A stretch of DNA of 27,455 nucleotides from positions 1-27,455 of the forward strand of contig JAPXRP010000039.1 in the NCBI GenBank assembly GCA_033813475.1, in the 5' to 3' direction. This document shows positions 14,942 to 22,625 of the stretch, piece by piece. The notes under the pieces are model-generated. The model had not been told where the DNA came from. It ran no database searches and saw nothing but the letters and a program-made list of their open reading frames with translations. The stretch is from JAAYBR01 sp033813475 (GTDB taxonomy: Bacteria; Hydrogenedentota; Hydrogenedentia; Hydrogenedentales; CAITNO01). The position numbers and the translations under genes are program-made. Numbering within the stretch: the first letter of the stretch is position 1; each line of letters starts with the position of its first letter.

Positions 14942-16092
14942 GCCTGGGGCGGGTCCTCGTCGTCGCGCTCCGGCTCGGCCCAGGTCAACTCCTCGTCCTC
15001 CTCCTCCGGGTCCGCAAAGGCGCGGCCGATGGCGTCCTTGAGGTCTTCGGACACGGGCAGCGGCTTCACCGCCCCGCCGGCCGCGGCCTTCTCCCGCGCC
15101 TGCAACGCCGCCACTTCCTCCGCCAGCACTGCGGCGCGGCCCTGGGCCTCCTCCAGGGCGGCCTCCGCCTTCCACTTCTCCGAAGCCAGCCGCTCAAAGG
15201 CCTCATCGGCCCCGCCGGCGCCGCTTTCTGCGGCGTCCATTTCCGCGGACAGCGTGCCCAGCGCCTCCTGAAGCCCCTCCACCCGCCGCCGCATCTCGGC
15301 CTGCCTGACGGAAACGCGCGCGCGCAGCTCCGCCAGCGCGGCGGCGGCCGCCTCGTCCCGCTCGCGCACCGCCTCGAAGTCCATGCGCATGCTCTGAAGC
15401 TCGCCCTCGCTGCCCTCCAGGGCAAGACGTACCGTCTCCAGTTCCTGCCGGAGCGGCTGGCCATCCGGCGCGGCGCCGTCAGGGGCGGCGCCGCCGCCCT
15501 CGAGACGGTCCAGCAGCCGCTGGCGCTCGCGCTCCAGTTCGGCCACGGTGTTGCGCAGGGCGGAAATCTGCTCCAGGGCGAAGGAGGGCACCCCCGCGAT
15601 GGACTCGGTGTCCGATTCCGGGGCGCCCAGGCCGATCACCTGGCCGCGCGTCAGCAGGGCTTTGAAGGCGCCGCTGCACGCGCTGAGCATGCTCGGATGC
15701 ACGCGCGAGGCGAGCACGACGATCTTTCCGTTGTCCAAAAAGGCCCGCACCACCCCCTCCAGCTCCTCCGCGTCGTCCTTGAAAAGCTCCAGCTCGTCCA
15801 CCAGCAGCACTGCGGGACGTGACCGCTGTATGGGCGTGGGATCCTTTGCGAGGGCGCGCGCCTTGCGCGGGAAGTCGCTCGCGCTGATCAGGGCAATGCT
15901 CACCCGCGTCTGGTTTTCCCGAAAATGGTTGACGATGGCCCAAAGCAGATGGCTCTTGCCGACCCCCTTGTCCCCCAGAAGGGTGACGGGGGCCACCACG
16001 CCGTCCTCCAGCGCGGCCAGCCTGCGGCAGACATCAAACGCCGACTGGTTGTTGTCGTCGGTTCGGAAATTTGCGAATGTCATGCCTCTCAT
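14938..16092 (-). CDS. Truncated DnaA/Hda-like AAA+ protein with C-terminal coiled coil
   Basis: This 384-residue protein begins like a DnaA/Hda AAA+ core (MTFANFRTDDNNQSAFDVC). Walker A is LLGDKGVGKSHLL (38-50), the Lys-Ser-His-Leu form typical of DnaA, and Walker B is AVLLVDELELF (94-104). The stretch KALLTRGQVIGLGAPESDTES aligns by position with the DnaA region after Walker B. Instead of the lid and DNA-binding domain IV, a long coiled coil follows (about 170-340), then an acidic tail (EEEDEELTWAEPERDDEDPP). ATG 16092 is chosen because AAGGAA lies ten bases upstream; ATG 16083 is possible. It has its own strong promoter and is coupled to an HD phosphohydrolase. It is not DnaA itself; loading or regulatory roles are guesses. 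Confidence 0.82.
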   Translation of the reverse strand: MRGMTFANFRTDDNNQSAFDVCRRLAALEDGVVAPVTLLGDKGVGKSHLLWAIVNHFRENQTRVSIALISASDFPRKARALAKDPTPIQRSRPAVLLVDELELFKDDAEELEGVVRAFLDNGKIVVLASRVHPSMLSACSGAFKALLTRGQVIGLGAPESDTESIAGVPSFALEQISALRNTVAELERERQRLLDRLEGGGAAPDGAAPDGQPLRQELETVRLALEGSEGELQSMRMDFEAVRERDEAAAAALAELRARVSVRQAEMRRRVEGLQEALGTLSAEMDAAESGAGGADEAFERLASEKWKAEAALEEAQGRAAVLAEEVAALQAREKAAAGGAVKPLPVSEDLKDAIGRAFADPEEEDEELTWAEPERDDEDPPQA

Positions 16093-16185
16093 GGGCGCAC
16101 GTTCCTTACAGCCCCCGGCGATGCTCCGGCCACTCCGCCCCGGTGCCCGCCTCCTCACTTGCGGGCTTCCTGTACAGCGGAATTG

Positions 16186-16214
16186 ATTGTACCCCCATCG
16201 CCCCCGCCAGTCAA
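16186..16214 (-). promoter_or_regulatory. Strong sigma-70 promoter for the DnaA-like/HD pair
   Basis: On the minus strand: TTGACT (16214-16209), 17 bp, TACAAT (16191-16186), nearly consensus. It lies in the 135-bp gap after the PBP gene and gives a leader of about 87 bases. A CTGTACAG palindrome (16170-16177) sits around the predicted start. Confidence 0.72.
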
Positions 16215-16227
16215 CAATTATTCTCGG

Positions 16228-18390
16228 CTACAGCGCCTCCAGCAGGCCAAGATCCTCCTCGGGGACGGCGGCGGCCCCGTCGTCTTCCGCCGCGGGTTCG
16301 CCGTGGGCGCCCTGCCAGGCCTGCGGGGGCGCGGTGCCCGCCACAAAGGCTTCCCGGTATTTTCCGCCCGCCACGCCGGTGGTGCGGTCAATGGAGAAAA
16401 ACTCGACCCCCGGCGGCACATCGAACTCCTCCACCGGCATCCCGTCCAGCGCCTCGGTCATAAAGTCCACCCAGATGGGGCAGGCCAGGCGGCCGCCGGT
16501 GTAGTCCGCTCCGCGGCCGAGGGGCCGGTTGTCGCGGTATCCGACCCAGACCACGGTGGTGTACTCCCTGGTGAACCCGCAGAACCAGGCGTCGCGGCTG
16601 CCGTTGGTGGTGCCTGTCTTGCCGCCCACGGGCCGCTTGAGCGTGCTGGCGCGCCATCCGGTGGCCCCGGGCCCCGGGGTGCACACACCGCGCATCATGT
16701 GCAGGGTCACATAGGCCACCCGGGGATCGAGCGCCTGCTCCGACCGCGCGTAGTCACGGTGGCTGTACCGCTGGGCGCCGTCCCGGTCGCGGATGTCGGT
16801 GATCATGACGGGGTCATGCCGCACCCCGCCGTTGGGAAAGCAGGAATAGGCGGCGCAGTGCTCCAGCACGCGCACCTCCGGGGAGCCGAGCGCGATGGTG
16901 AGCCCCTCGACCTCCGTGGGGATGCCGCACCGCTTCAGGACGGAGCGCACGACCGGGGGGCCGATCTGGTCCACCAGCTTGACGGACACGATGTTCAGGG
17001 ACCTTTCCAGCGCGTGGCGGATGGGCACCGGCCCCATGTATTTGGCGTCATAGTTCTTGGGGGACCACACGGTGCCGTTCGGCGCGACGCGGGAGAAGGG
17101 TCCGTCGAGGATGATGGTGGAGGGGGTGTACCCCGCCGCGACGGCGGCGGCCCAGACAAAGGGCTTGATGCTGGAGCCGGGCTGCCGGCGGGCCTGTGTG
17201 GCCGTGTTGTACTTCTCCCGGGCGAAATCACGGCCGCCAACCATCGCGCGCACGAAGCCCCGGTAGGGGGGGCGGTTGTCTATGCACACCAGCGCGCCCG
17301 CCACGGGCACAAACTCCTCGGCCTTCCCCTGTTTCTCCAGCTTCGCCCTTTCCCTCTCGTCAAACGCGTCGAGGGCGGTCAGCAGGGCGCGCTCGGCCTC
17401 CGTCTGGAGGCGCATGTCCAGGGTGGTGTAGATTTCCATCCCCCCCTCGAACACCTCGGACTTCTCGTACTTCTCCAGCACGCTGCGGCGGATTTCCTCG
17501 ACGAAATAGGGGGCTTTGAAGCCGGCGGTCCGCCGCGCCACCACCGCCTCCGCGTCCGCCCGGACGGCGGCATCCTCGGGGACCACCTGCGCGCCGAGAT
17601 CCTCCGCCGCCGCGGCGTCATGCTCTTCCTGCGTGATGACGCCGGTCTCCAGCATCTGACCGAGCACAATGTTCCGCCGGGCGACGGCGTTCTTGAGGTT
17701 GTTGGTGGGGGCGTTGGGGTTGGGCGCCCGGAGGAGTCCGGCAATGGTGGCGCACTGGCCCAGGGTCAAGTCCCGGCAGGACTTTCCGAAATAGAGCTGC
17801 GCCGCCGCCTCGACCCCGTAGGCGCTTCGCCCGAGGAAGGACTGGTTCAGGTAGAGCTCCAGGATTTCGTCCTTGGTAAACTCGCGCTCCACTTGGAGCG
17901 ACACCATCGCCTCGTGGATCTTCCGCCACATGGTCCGCTCGAGACCCACGCCGAGGGTCTCCACGTTGCGGACCACCTGCATCGTGATTGTGCTGCCGCC
18001 GCGCGACCGGCCCGTCTGCAGGGCATAGAGCACCGCGTTCAGTATCGCGTCCGGGCGCACCCCCTTGTGCGAATAGAACGTGTTGTCCTCCGTGGCGACC
18101 ACGGCCTTCTGCAGCTTCTGGGGAATGTCGGAAAGGCGGAGCACCTGGCGCTCCTCAATGGAGAACTCGCCGAGCAATTGGCCGTCGCCGCTGAAAACCT
18201 TGCTGCCCACCTTGGGCCGGAAATCGGCCAGGGCGCGCGCGACGGCGCTGGTGGTGTCGCCGACCATCCACAGGAACGCGCCGACGCCGCCGCCGTAGGC
18301 CGCGCCCACCAGGAGCATCGCGCAGAAAAAGATGCCCGCGCACCCTCTGCGGCGCACGGGTTCCTCTTCGGAAACCATGGAAGAACTCAT
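16228..18390 (-). CDS. Class A penicillin-binding protein (PBP1A-type)
   Basis: This 720-residue bifunctional enzyme polymerises lipid II and cross-links peptidoglycan in the periplasm. A short cytoplasmic tail and one membrane segment (17-44) precede a GT51 domain: catalytic Glu101 in ATEDNTFYSHKGV, GGSTITMQVVRN (131-142), REFTKDEILELYLN (169-182) with Glu178. The transpeptidase domain has S406-S-I-K409 (nucleophile Ser406), SLN (464-466) and KTGTT (591-595). The Met in STITMQ replaces the usual Gln, a change also seen in PBP1C-like enzymes. The C-terminus is short with an acidic tail and no extra domain. ATG 18390 is taken as start; its ribosome binding site is weak. It follows the VanZ-like gene by 50 bases, so it may be cotranscribed with it. 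Confidence 0.95.
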   Translation of the reverse strand: MSSSMVSEEEPVRRRGCAGIFFCAMLLVGAAYGGGVGAFLWMVGDTTSAVARALADFRPKVGSKVFSGDGQLLGEFSIEERQVLRLSDIPQKLQKAVVATEDNTFYSHKGVRPDAILNAVLYALQTGRSRGGSTITMQVVRNVETLGVGLERTMWRKIHEAMVSLQVEREFTKDEILELYLNQSFLGRSAYGVEAAAQLYFGKSCRDLTLGQCATIAGLLRAPNPNAPTNNLKNAVARRNIVLGQMLETGVITQEEHDAAAAEDLGAQVVPEDAAVRADAEAVVARRTAGFKAPYFVEEIRRSVLEKYEKSEVFEGGMEIYTTLDMRLQTEAERALLTALDAFDERERAKLEKQGKAEEFVPVAGALVCIDNRPPYRGFVRAMVGGRDFAREKYNTATQARRQPGSSIKPFVWAAAVAAGYTPSTIILDGPFSRVAPNGTVWSPKNYDAKYMGPVPIRHALERSLNIVSVKLVDQIGPPVVRSVLKRCGIPTEVEGLTIALGSPEVRVLEHCAAYSCFPNGGVRHDPVMITDIRDRDGAQRYSHRDYARSEQALDPRVAYVTLHMMRGVCTPGPGATGWRASTLKRPVGGKTGTTNGSRDAWFCGFTREYTTVVWVGYRDNRPLGRGADYTGGRLACPIWVDFMTEALDGMPVEEFDVPPGVEFFSIDRTTGVAGGKYREAFVAGTAPPQAWQGAHGEPAAEDDGAAAVPEEDLGLLEAL

Positions 18391-18440
18391 GCCTGAAAGC
18401 CTATCACCTGCCCCCCGACCGCCGCAATAATCCCGCCCGC

Positions 18441-18845
18441 TTAATCCCCCGCGGACGGCTTTGGTTCCGGGCGGAATGGAAACCATCCCCTAAGGTGAAA
18501 CCACCGCGCCCCGCCCGCCGCGGCGAAGGCGCCCACCGCGTCGGCCAGCCAGTCCGCCGGGTCAAAGGTGCGCGTGGGAACGAAATACTGGTGAAGCTCG
18601 TCGGTGGCCCCGTACAGCGTGGCGAAGAGGGCGGCGGTCCAGAACATGCGCCGGGCCGTGTGCCCGCGGCCCGAGCGCGCCATCCCCATCCACACCAGCA
18701 GGGCCAGCAGCCCGTAGGCCCCCGCGTGGGCCACCTTGTCCAGGCCGACAAACGAGACCGCCTTCGGCACGGGAATCGGCCCCGATGACAGCCAAAAAAT
18801 GAACGCGCAATACGCGGCAGTGGCCAGCGCCCAGGAGAATCTCAC
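18441..18845 (-). CDS. VanZ-like membrane protein
   Basis: This protein of about 134 residues has four hydrophobic segments and the VanZ-family pattern: DKVAHAGAYGLLALL, ATLYGATDELHQYFVPTR and DPADWLADAVGA. GTG 18845 is taken as start because AAAGGAAG lies just before it and the membrane segment begins directly after; the frame stays open upstream but over sequence antisense in character. VanZ itself gives low-level teicoplanin resistance in enterococci; most relatives have no known role. Its place between a secreted protein and a PBP is consistent with an envelope function, which is inference. Confidence 0.8.
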   Translation of the reverse strand: MRFSWALATAAYCAFIFWLSSGPIPVPKAVSFVGLDKVAHAGAYGLLALLVWMGMARSGRGHTARRMFWTAALFATLYGATDELHQYFVPTRTFDPADWLADAVGAFAAAGGARWFHLRGWFPFRPEPKPSAGD

Positions 18846-18868
18846 ACCGTCTTCCTTTGTCGCGCCCC

Positions 18869-20296
18869 CTACTGCAGGAGGGTGAGCAGTTCTTGGAGGT
18901 CGAAGTAAAGAAACCCGTCCCCCGCCGCGACCCCCGTCACATAGGGCCTCCCGGTGGGAAGCACCGCGCGCCGCAGGGCCGCCTGCCTGCTGGAGACCAC
19001 CCCCGCGGGGTTTGTCTCGAAGAGGAGGGTGGCGTCCCCGCCGTTGGAAAAGAGGTCCGCGACCAGCAGCACGGCGGCAATGGGCTCGAACTCCCCCGCG
19101 TGATACAGCGCGGCGGCCGCCTCCAGCATCAGCCGCGAATTCACCATCCAGAGCGCCCCGAGGCCCGCATAAAAATCCCCCGGCCCCCGCACTCCGGCGG
19201 CGGCCAGCCACTGCCGGAAGGGGGAGTCAACGCGCTCCATGTTCGCCCCAAAAAGCTCCCTGCAGCCCTGGACCAGTTCCGGGCGCCGGGCGAGTTCCTT
19301 GGCCTGGACCATTTCGGCGGTCTGGCGCAGGGCGGCGCCCGCAAAAAGGGGCACCGACGGCAGCAGTGCCGGCGGCAGGGCGACAGGCGCGGTCCAGGCC
19401 TCCCAGGGCATTGGCGGGGGCGCGGCCACGGCGCCCGGCACGCGCAGCGGAACCGGATACGGCAGACACACCACCGCGCTCATCCCCGTGAGCACCTGGG
19501 GCGTGGCGCTGACCAGGCTCAGGAGGGAGGTAAAGGCCGCAGGCGGCAGGAGTCCGTCGTCAAAAATCCACATGCCGGTGGTCTGGTAGGCCCGAAGCGC
19601 CGGCGTCGGGGCTTTGATCCAGTCCCCCACCTTCTCCGGACCGGCCAGCAACCCGAGGGTCACTGCGGCCTGCATCGCGTGGGCGCCGACAAAACGCTCT
19701 GCGGGCATGGGCGCGGGCGCGGCCGGCTCCGCCTGACCCTGCGAATCCGGAGGCGGGGGGGCTGCCGGAAGGGGCGCCGGGGGCGCGCACAGGTCAAGAG
19801 GCTTCGCCTTCAGCAGGGGTTCCATGCCCGCGCGCACTTCGGCGGCCACGGGCGCCGAGGAGACCATGACCCCCTCAATCCAGGCAAGGGCGGCGTCAAA
19901 CTCCACCGCGTCCGGGGGCGTCCGCTCCAGGGAACCGGACAGCACGGCCGCAAAGAAGCGGCCCGCGATGCGCGCCAGACCGGGCTGCTCGGGGCGCGGC
20001 TCGGAAAGGAGGCGCCACCACCGGGCGCCGAGGGCGGGGGTGTACGGCGCGGCGGCGAGATGCTCCCCGAACAGCGCTTGCCAGGCGGCCTCGCCCAAGT
20101 CCGGCAGCCCGGCCTGCTCCATCCACAGCGCGTCGTCCGCCGGGGACGCCGTGCCGGCGGCCATGCGGGCAAGGCTGGCCAGCAGGACGCCCTTGCGGGC
20201 TTCGGGCAACTCGTCCGGCGCCGCCGCGGCGGCGCCGGCGAACATCGCGGCCAGGGCCGGCAGAATCAGTCTGGCAAATGGGCGGCAATGCTGCAT
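18869..20296 (-). CDS. Secreted protein of unknown function, Ala/Pro-rich
   Basis: I do not recognise this 475-residue protein. It has a signal peptide (1-26: ARLILPALAAMFAGAAAAAPD) and a largely helical body, interrupted by a Pro/Ala linker (about 173-197) that divides it into two parts. ATG 20296 follows GAAAGG by five bases. The C-terminus (DGFLYFDLQELLTLLQ) is hydrophobic but not an anchor. Codon use and GC content match the neighbours, so it is probably native. It heads a minus-strand run with the VanZ-like gene (23 bases on) and the PBP, suggesting an envelope setting. There are no catalytic motifs I can name. Confidence 0.8.
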   Translation of the reverse strand: MQHCRPFARLILPALAAMFAGAAAAAPDELPEARKGVLLASLARMAAGTASPADDALWMEQAGLPDLGEAAWQALFGEHLAAAPYTPALGARWWRLLSEPRPEQPGLARIAGRFFAAVLSGSLERTPPDAVEFDAALAWIEGVMVSSAPVAAEVRAGMEPLLKAKPLDLCAPPAPLPAAPPPPDSQGQAEPAAPAPMPAERFVGAHAMQAAVTLGLLAGPEKVGDWIKAPTPALRAYQTTGMWIFDDGLLPPAAFTSLLSLVSATPQVLTGMSAVVCLPYPVPLRVPGAVAAPPPMPWEAWTAPVALPPALLPSVPLFAGAALRQTAEMVQAKELARRPELVQGCRELFGANMERVDSPFRQWLAAAGVRGPGDFYAGLGALWMVNSRLMLEAAAALYHAGEFEPIAAVLLVADLFSNGGDATLLFETNPAGVVSSRQAALRRAVLPTGRPYVTGVAAGDGFLYFDLQELLTLLQ

Positions 20297-20349
20297 GGAA
20301 ACCTTTCCGTCCGGCGATCCGCGCTTTTTCCCGGAACGCGGAATGTGTT

Positions 20350-20379
20350 ATTGTAGAGATGCGCGGGGAGGGATTCCAA
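20350..20379 (-). promoter_or_regulatory. Predicted promoter for the secreted protein; overlaps a possible nadA -10
   Basis: On the minus strand: TTGGAA (20379-20374), 18 bp, TACAAT (20355-20350). The same bases read on the plus strand contain an extended -10, TG-T-TATTGT (20346-20354), pointing toward nadA. The two would compete for polymerase if both are used. Confidence 0.5.
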
Positions 20380-20420
20380 CCCGCGCGTTCCCGTAACGCA
20401 CACCATGCAGGAATCACGCC

Positions 20421-21488
20421 ATGACCGACCTCCCCCCCGCCGACACCCTCGAAGGCACCCTGGCAAAAATGCGCGCCCGCCTAAGCCATGTGATCCCGGA
20501 CTTCGAGATCCAGGCCAAGGCCGAGACCGCGCACAAAATCAACCTCCTCAAGCGGGAGATCAACGCCGTCATTCTCGGGCACAACTACATGGAGCCCGCG
20601 CTCTACCACTCCGTGCCCGACTACACCGGCGACTCCCTCCAGCTCTCCGTGGTCGCCTCCAAAACCCCCGCCGACATCATCGTCTTCTGCGGCGTGTGGT
20701 TCATGGGCGAGACCGCCAAGATTCTCAACCCCGGCAAGACCGTGCTGGTGCCCTCGGACAAGGCCGGCTGCTCGCTCGCGGAGGGGGTCACGGCGCAGGA
20801 TGTGCGCGCCCTGAAGGCGCGGTTTCCCGGCGCGCCCGTGGTCACCTATGTGAACACCTACGCCGATGTGAAGGCGGAGTCGGACTACTGCTGCACCTCG
20901 GGCAACGCGGACAAGGTGATCAAGCACCTGCTGGACCAGGGGCACAAGCGCATCCTTTTCCTGCCCGACCGGTATCTCGCCGCGAATACGGCGGCCCAGA
21001 TGGGCGTTAACTTCATCAGCGCGGACGCGGACCCGGCGGCCTTTAAGGCCCTTTCCGAGGAAGCGCCCGCGGTGATCGGCTGGACCGCCCAGTGCGAGGT
21101 GCACGAGCTGTTCACGCCGGAGGATGTGGACAGCGTGCGGCGGCAGTATCCGGACGCGGTCATTCTGGCGCATCCGGAGTGCAGGCCGGAGGTGATTCAA
21201 AAAGTGGATGTGTCGGGAAGCACGAAGCTGATGGTGGACTATGTGCGGGACGTGGAGAAGCCGCGCTACGCGCTCTTCACCGAGTGCTCCATGGGCGACA
21301 ACCTGGCGGCGGAGTTTCCCCACCGCGAGATGGTGCGCGCGTGCAGCCTGCGCTGCAAGCACATGAACACGATCACGCTGGAGGACACGCTGCGCAGCCT
21401 GGAAAAATTGGAGTATCAGGTTCATTTGGACGGGGAGATCATCCGGCGCGCGCGCACGCCCATTGACCGCATGATCTCCATCCGCTGA
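20421..21488 (+). CDS. nadA: Quinolinate synthase NadA
   Basis: NadA condenses iminoaspartate with dihydroxyacetone phosphate to quinolinate in NAD synthesis, using a [4Fe-4S] cluster with an open iron site. The 355-residue product has three matching repeats: ILGHNYMEP (51-59), CGVWFMGETAKILNP (90-104), PSDKAGCSLAE (111-121) and VVTYVNTYADVKAESDYCCTSGNA. Cluster ligands should be Cys117, Cys225 (GWTAQCEVHELF) and Cys312 (RCKHMNTITLE). FTECSMGDNLA near 286-296 is a familiar family variant. ATG 20421 follows AGGA by eight bases. NadB and NadC are not in the window; two small genes follow closely. Assignment is secure. Confidence 0.97.
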   Translation: MTDLPPADTLEGTLAKMRARLSHVIPDFEIQAKAETAHKINLLKREINAVILGHNYMEPALYHSVPDYTGDSLQLSVVASKTPADIIVFCGVWFMGETAKILNPGKTVLVPSDKAGCSLAEGVTAQDVRALKARFPGAPVVTYVNTYADVKAESDYCCTSGNADKVIKHLLDQGHKRILFLPDRYLAANTAAQMGVNFISADADPAAFKALSEEAPAVIGWTAQCEVHELFTPEDVDSVRRQYPDAVILAHPECRPEVIQKVDVSGSTKLMVDYVRDVEKPRYALFTECSMGDNLAAEFPHREMVRACSLRCKHMNTITLEDTLRSLEKLEYQVHLDGEIIRRARTPIDRMISIR

Positions 21489-21508
21489 GGCGGGAGAGGA
21501 ACGGACGC

Positions 21509-21736
21509 GTGCTGTATTTCAGGACATCCCAGTTCGTGCCGGGCAAGGGGGACGCCTGGACGTATTACGAGTGCGACGGCAGCCAGAAGGTGATGCGCCA
21601 GTTGACGCACATCCCGGAAACCGGTGAGATCACCCGGGTTCCAGACCCCATAGTGACCAGACTGTACCGACCGGAACTGCTCGCGCCGGCTTCAGGAGAG
21701 GAGTTCGCCGCCCTGTGGGAAGAACAAAAACCCTAA
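21509..21736 (+). CDS. 75-residue protein of unknown function downstream of nadA
   Basis: GTG 21509 is preceded by GAGAGGA eight bases upstream and starts 20 bases after nadA, so cotranscription is likely. The product begins MLYFRTSQFVPGKGDAWTYY and contains GSQKVMRQLTHIPETGEITR and a tail LYRPELLAPASGEEFAALW. It is soluble, mostly beta-like at first, with no cysteines beyond one and no signal. The WTYYECDGSQKVMRQLTHIPETGE pattern looks like a small strand-rich protein that carries a conserved theme, but I cannot name a family. Confidence 0.75.
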   Translation: MLYFRTSQFVPGKGDAWTYYECDGSQKVMRQLTHIPETGEITRVPDPIVTRLYRPELLAPASGEEFAALWEEQKP

Positions 21737-21751
21737 GCAGATCGCGCGTCT

Positions 21752-22615
21752 TTGAAAACCCCCTACGCTGCGGAAAACACCGGGTGGCTCCGGGGAAACC
21801 TGCACACGCACACCACCGCCAGCGACGGCAACCTCAGCCCGCAGGACACCGTCAAGGCCTACGCCGCCCTCGGATATGACTTTCTCCAGCTGACGGACCA
21901 TGACATGATCACCGACATCTCGGCCCTGGACGCGTGCGGCATGACGCTCGTTCCCGGTTGCGAGGTGACCGCCGGAGGGCCCCACATCCTCCACATGAAC
22001 GCCGCCGCGCGCGTGAAACCCGCCGCGGACCGCCAGAAGGTCATAGACGAAATCACCGCCGCCGGCGGCCTGGCCGTCATGAACCATCCCAACTGGGAAC
22101 CGCACTTCAACCACTGTCCCCAGTCCGTTCTCCAGTCCCTGAAGGGCTACGCGGGCATTGAAATCTACAACGGCGTCACGCGCCGCGTGGAGGGAAACCC
22201 CGAGGCCACAGACCGCTGGGACATGCTTCTGAGCAACGACAAGATCGTCTGGGGCTATGCCGGGGATGACAACCACCAGGATGTGGACCGGGGGGTGGCC
22301 TGGGTCATGGTGCAGGGGGGCGACCGGTCAGCCGGCGCCATCGTGGACGCCCTGCGACGGGGGAGTTTCTACGCGTCCACGGGCGTGGTGATCGAGAGCA
22401 TCCGCCTGGAGGGGAGGCATGTTCTGGTGGAGGCGCCCAACGCCGAGCTGTTCCATGTGTGCAGCAACTACGGCCGCGTCGTGGCGCGGGTACCCGGCCC
22501 CTCCCTTGATTTCGTCCCGCCCTCCTTCTTCCCGGCGACCTACTTCCGCGTGGAGGCCTTCGGACACGGCGACGCCAAGGCCTGGACCCAGCCCTTCGTC
22601 CTGCACGTCCGGTAA
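21752..22615 (+). CDS. PHP-domain phosphoesterase
   Basis: This 287-residue protein has the full PHP metal-binding set: NLHTHTTASDG (16-26; His18, His20, Asp25), LTDHD (47-51), Glu71 in GCEVT, NHPNW (111-115) and GDDNH (171-175). Trinuclear PHP enzymes cleave phosphoester bonds; relatives include histidinol phosphatase, 3',5'-nucleoside bisphosphate phosphatase and polymerase-associated PHP domains. The C-terminal 90 residues (from about 190) are a beta-rich extension. The start is TTG 21752 with no clear ribosome binding site, 15 bases after the 75-residue gene; a later start would lose the first metal ligands. Cytoplasmic. Substrate unknown. Confidence 0.88.
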   Translation: MKTPYAAENTGWLRGNLHTHTTASDGNLSPQDTVKAYAALGYDFLQLTDHDMITDISALDACGMTLVPGCEVTAGGPHILHMNAAARVKPAADRQKVIDEITAAGGLAVMNHPNWEPHFNHCPQSVLQSLKGYAGIEIYNGVTRRVEGNPEATDRWDMLLSNDKIVWGYAGDDNHQDVDRGVAWVMVQGGDRSAGAIVDALRRGSFYASTGVVIESIRLEGRHVLVEAPNAELFHVCSNYGRVVARVPGPSLDFVPPSFFPATYFRVEAFGHGDAKAWTQPFVLHVR

Positions 22616-22625
22616 CCGGAAAGAC

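Noticed and set aside
16170..16177. CTGTACAG palindrome as an E. coli-type SOS box
   Set aside because: The E. coli box needs eight bases between CTGT and ACAG; here they are adjacent, and lexA itself shows a different dyad.
15925..18396. An 823-codon open frame on the plus strand opposite the PBP gene
   Set aside because: The opposite strand encodes a complete class A PBP with all motifs; this frame is Gly/Arg/Pro/His-rich shadow sequence.
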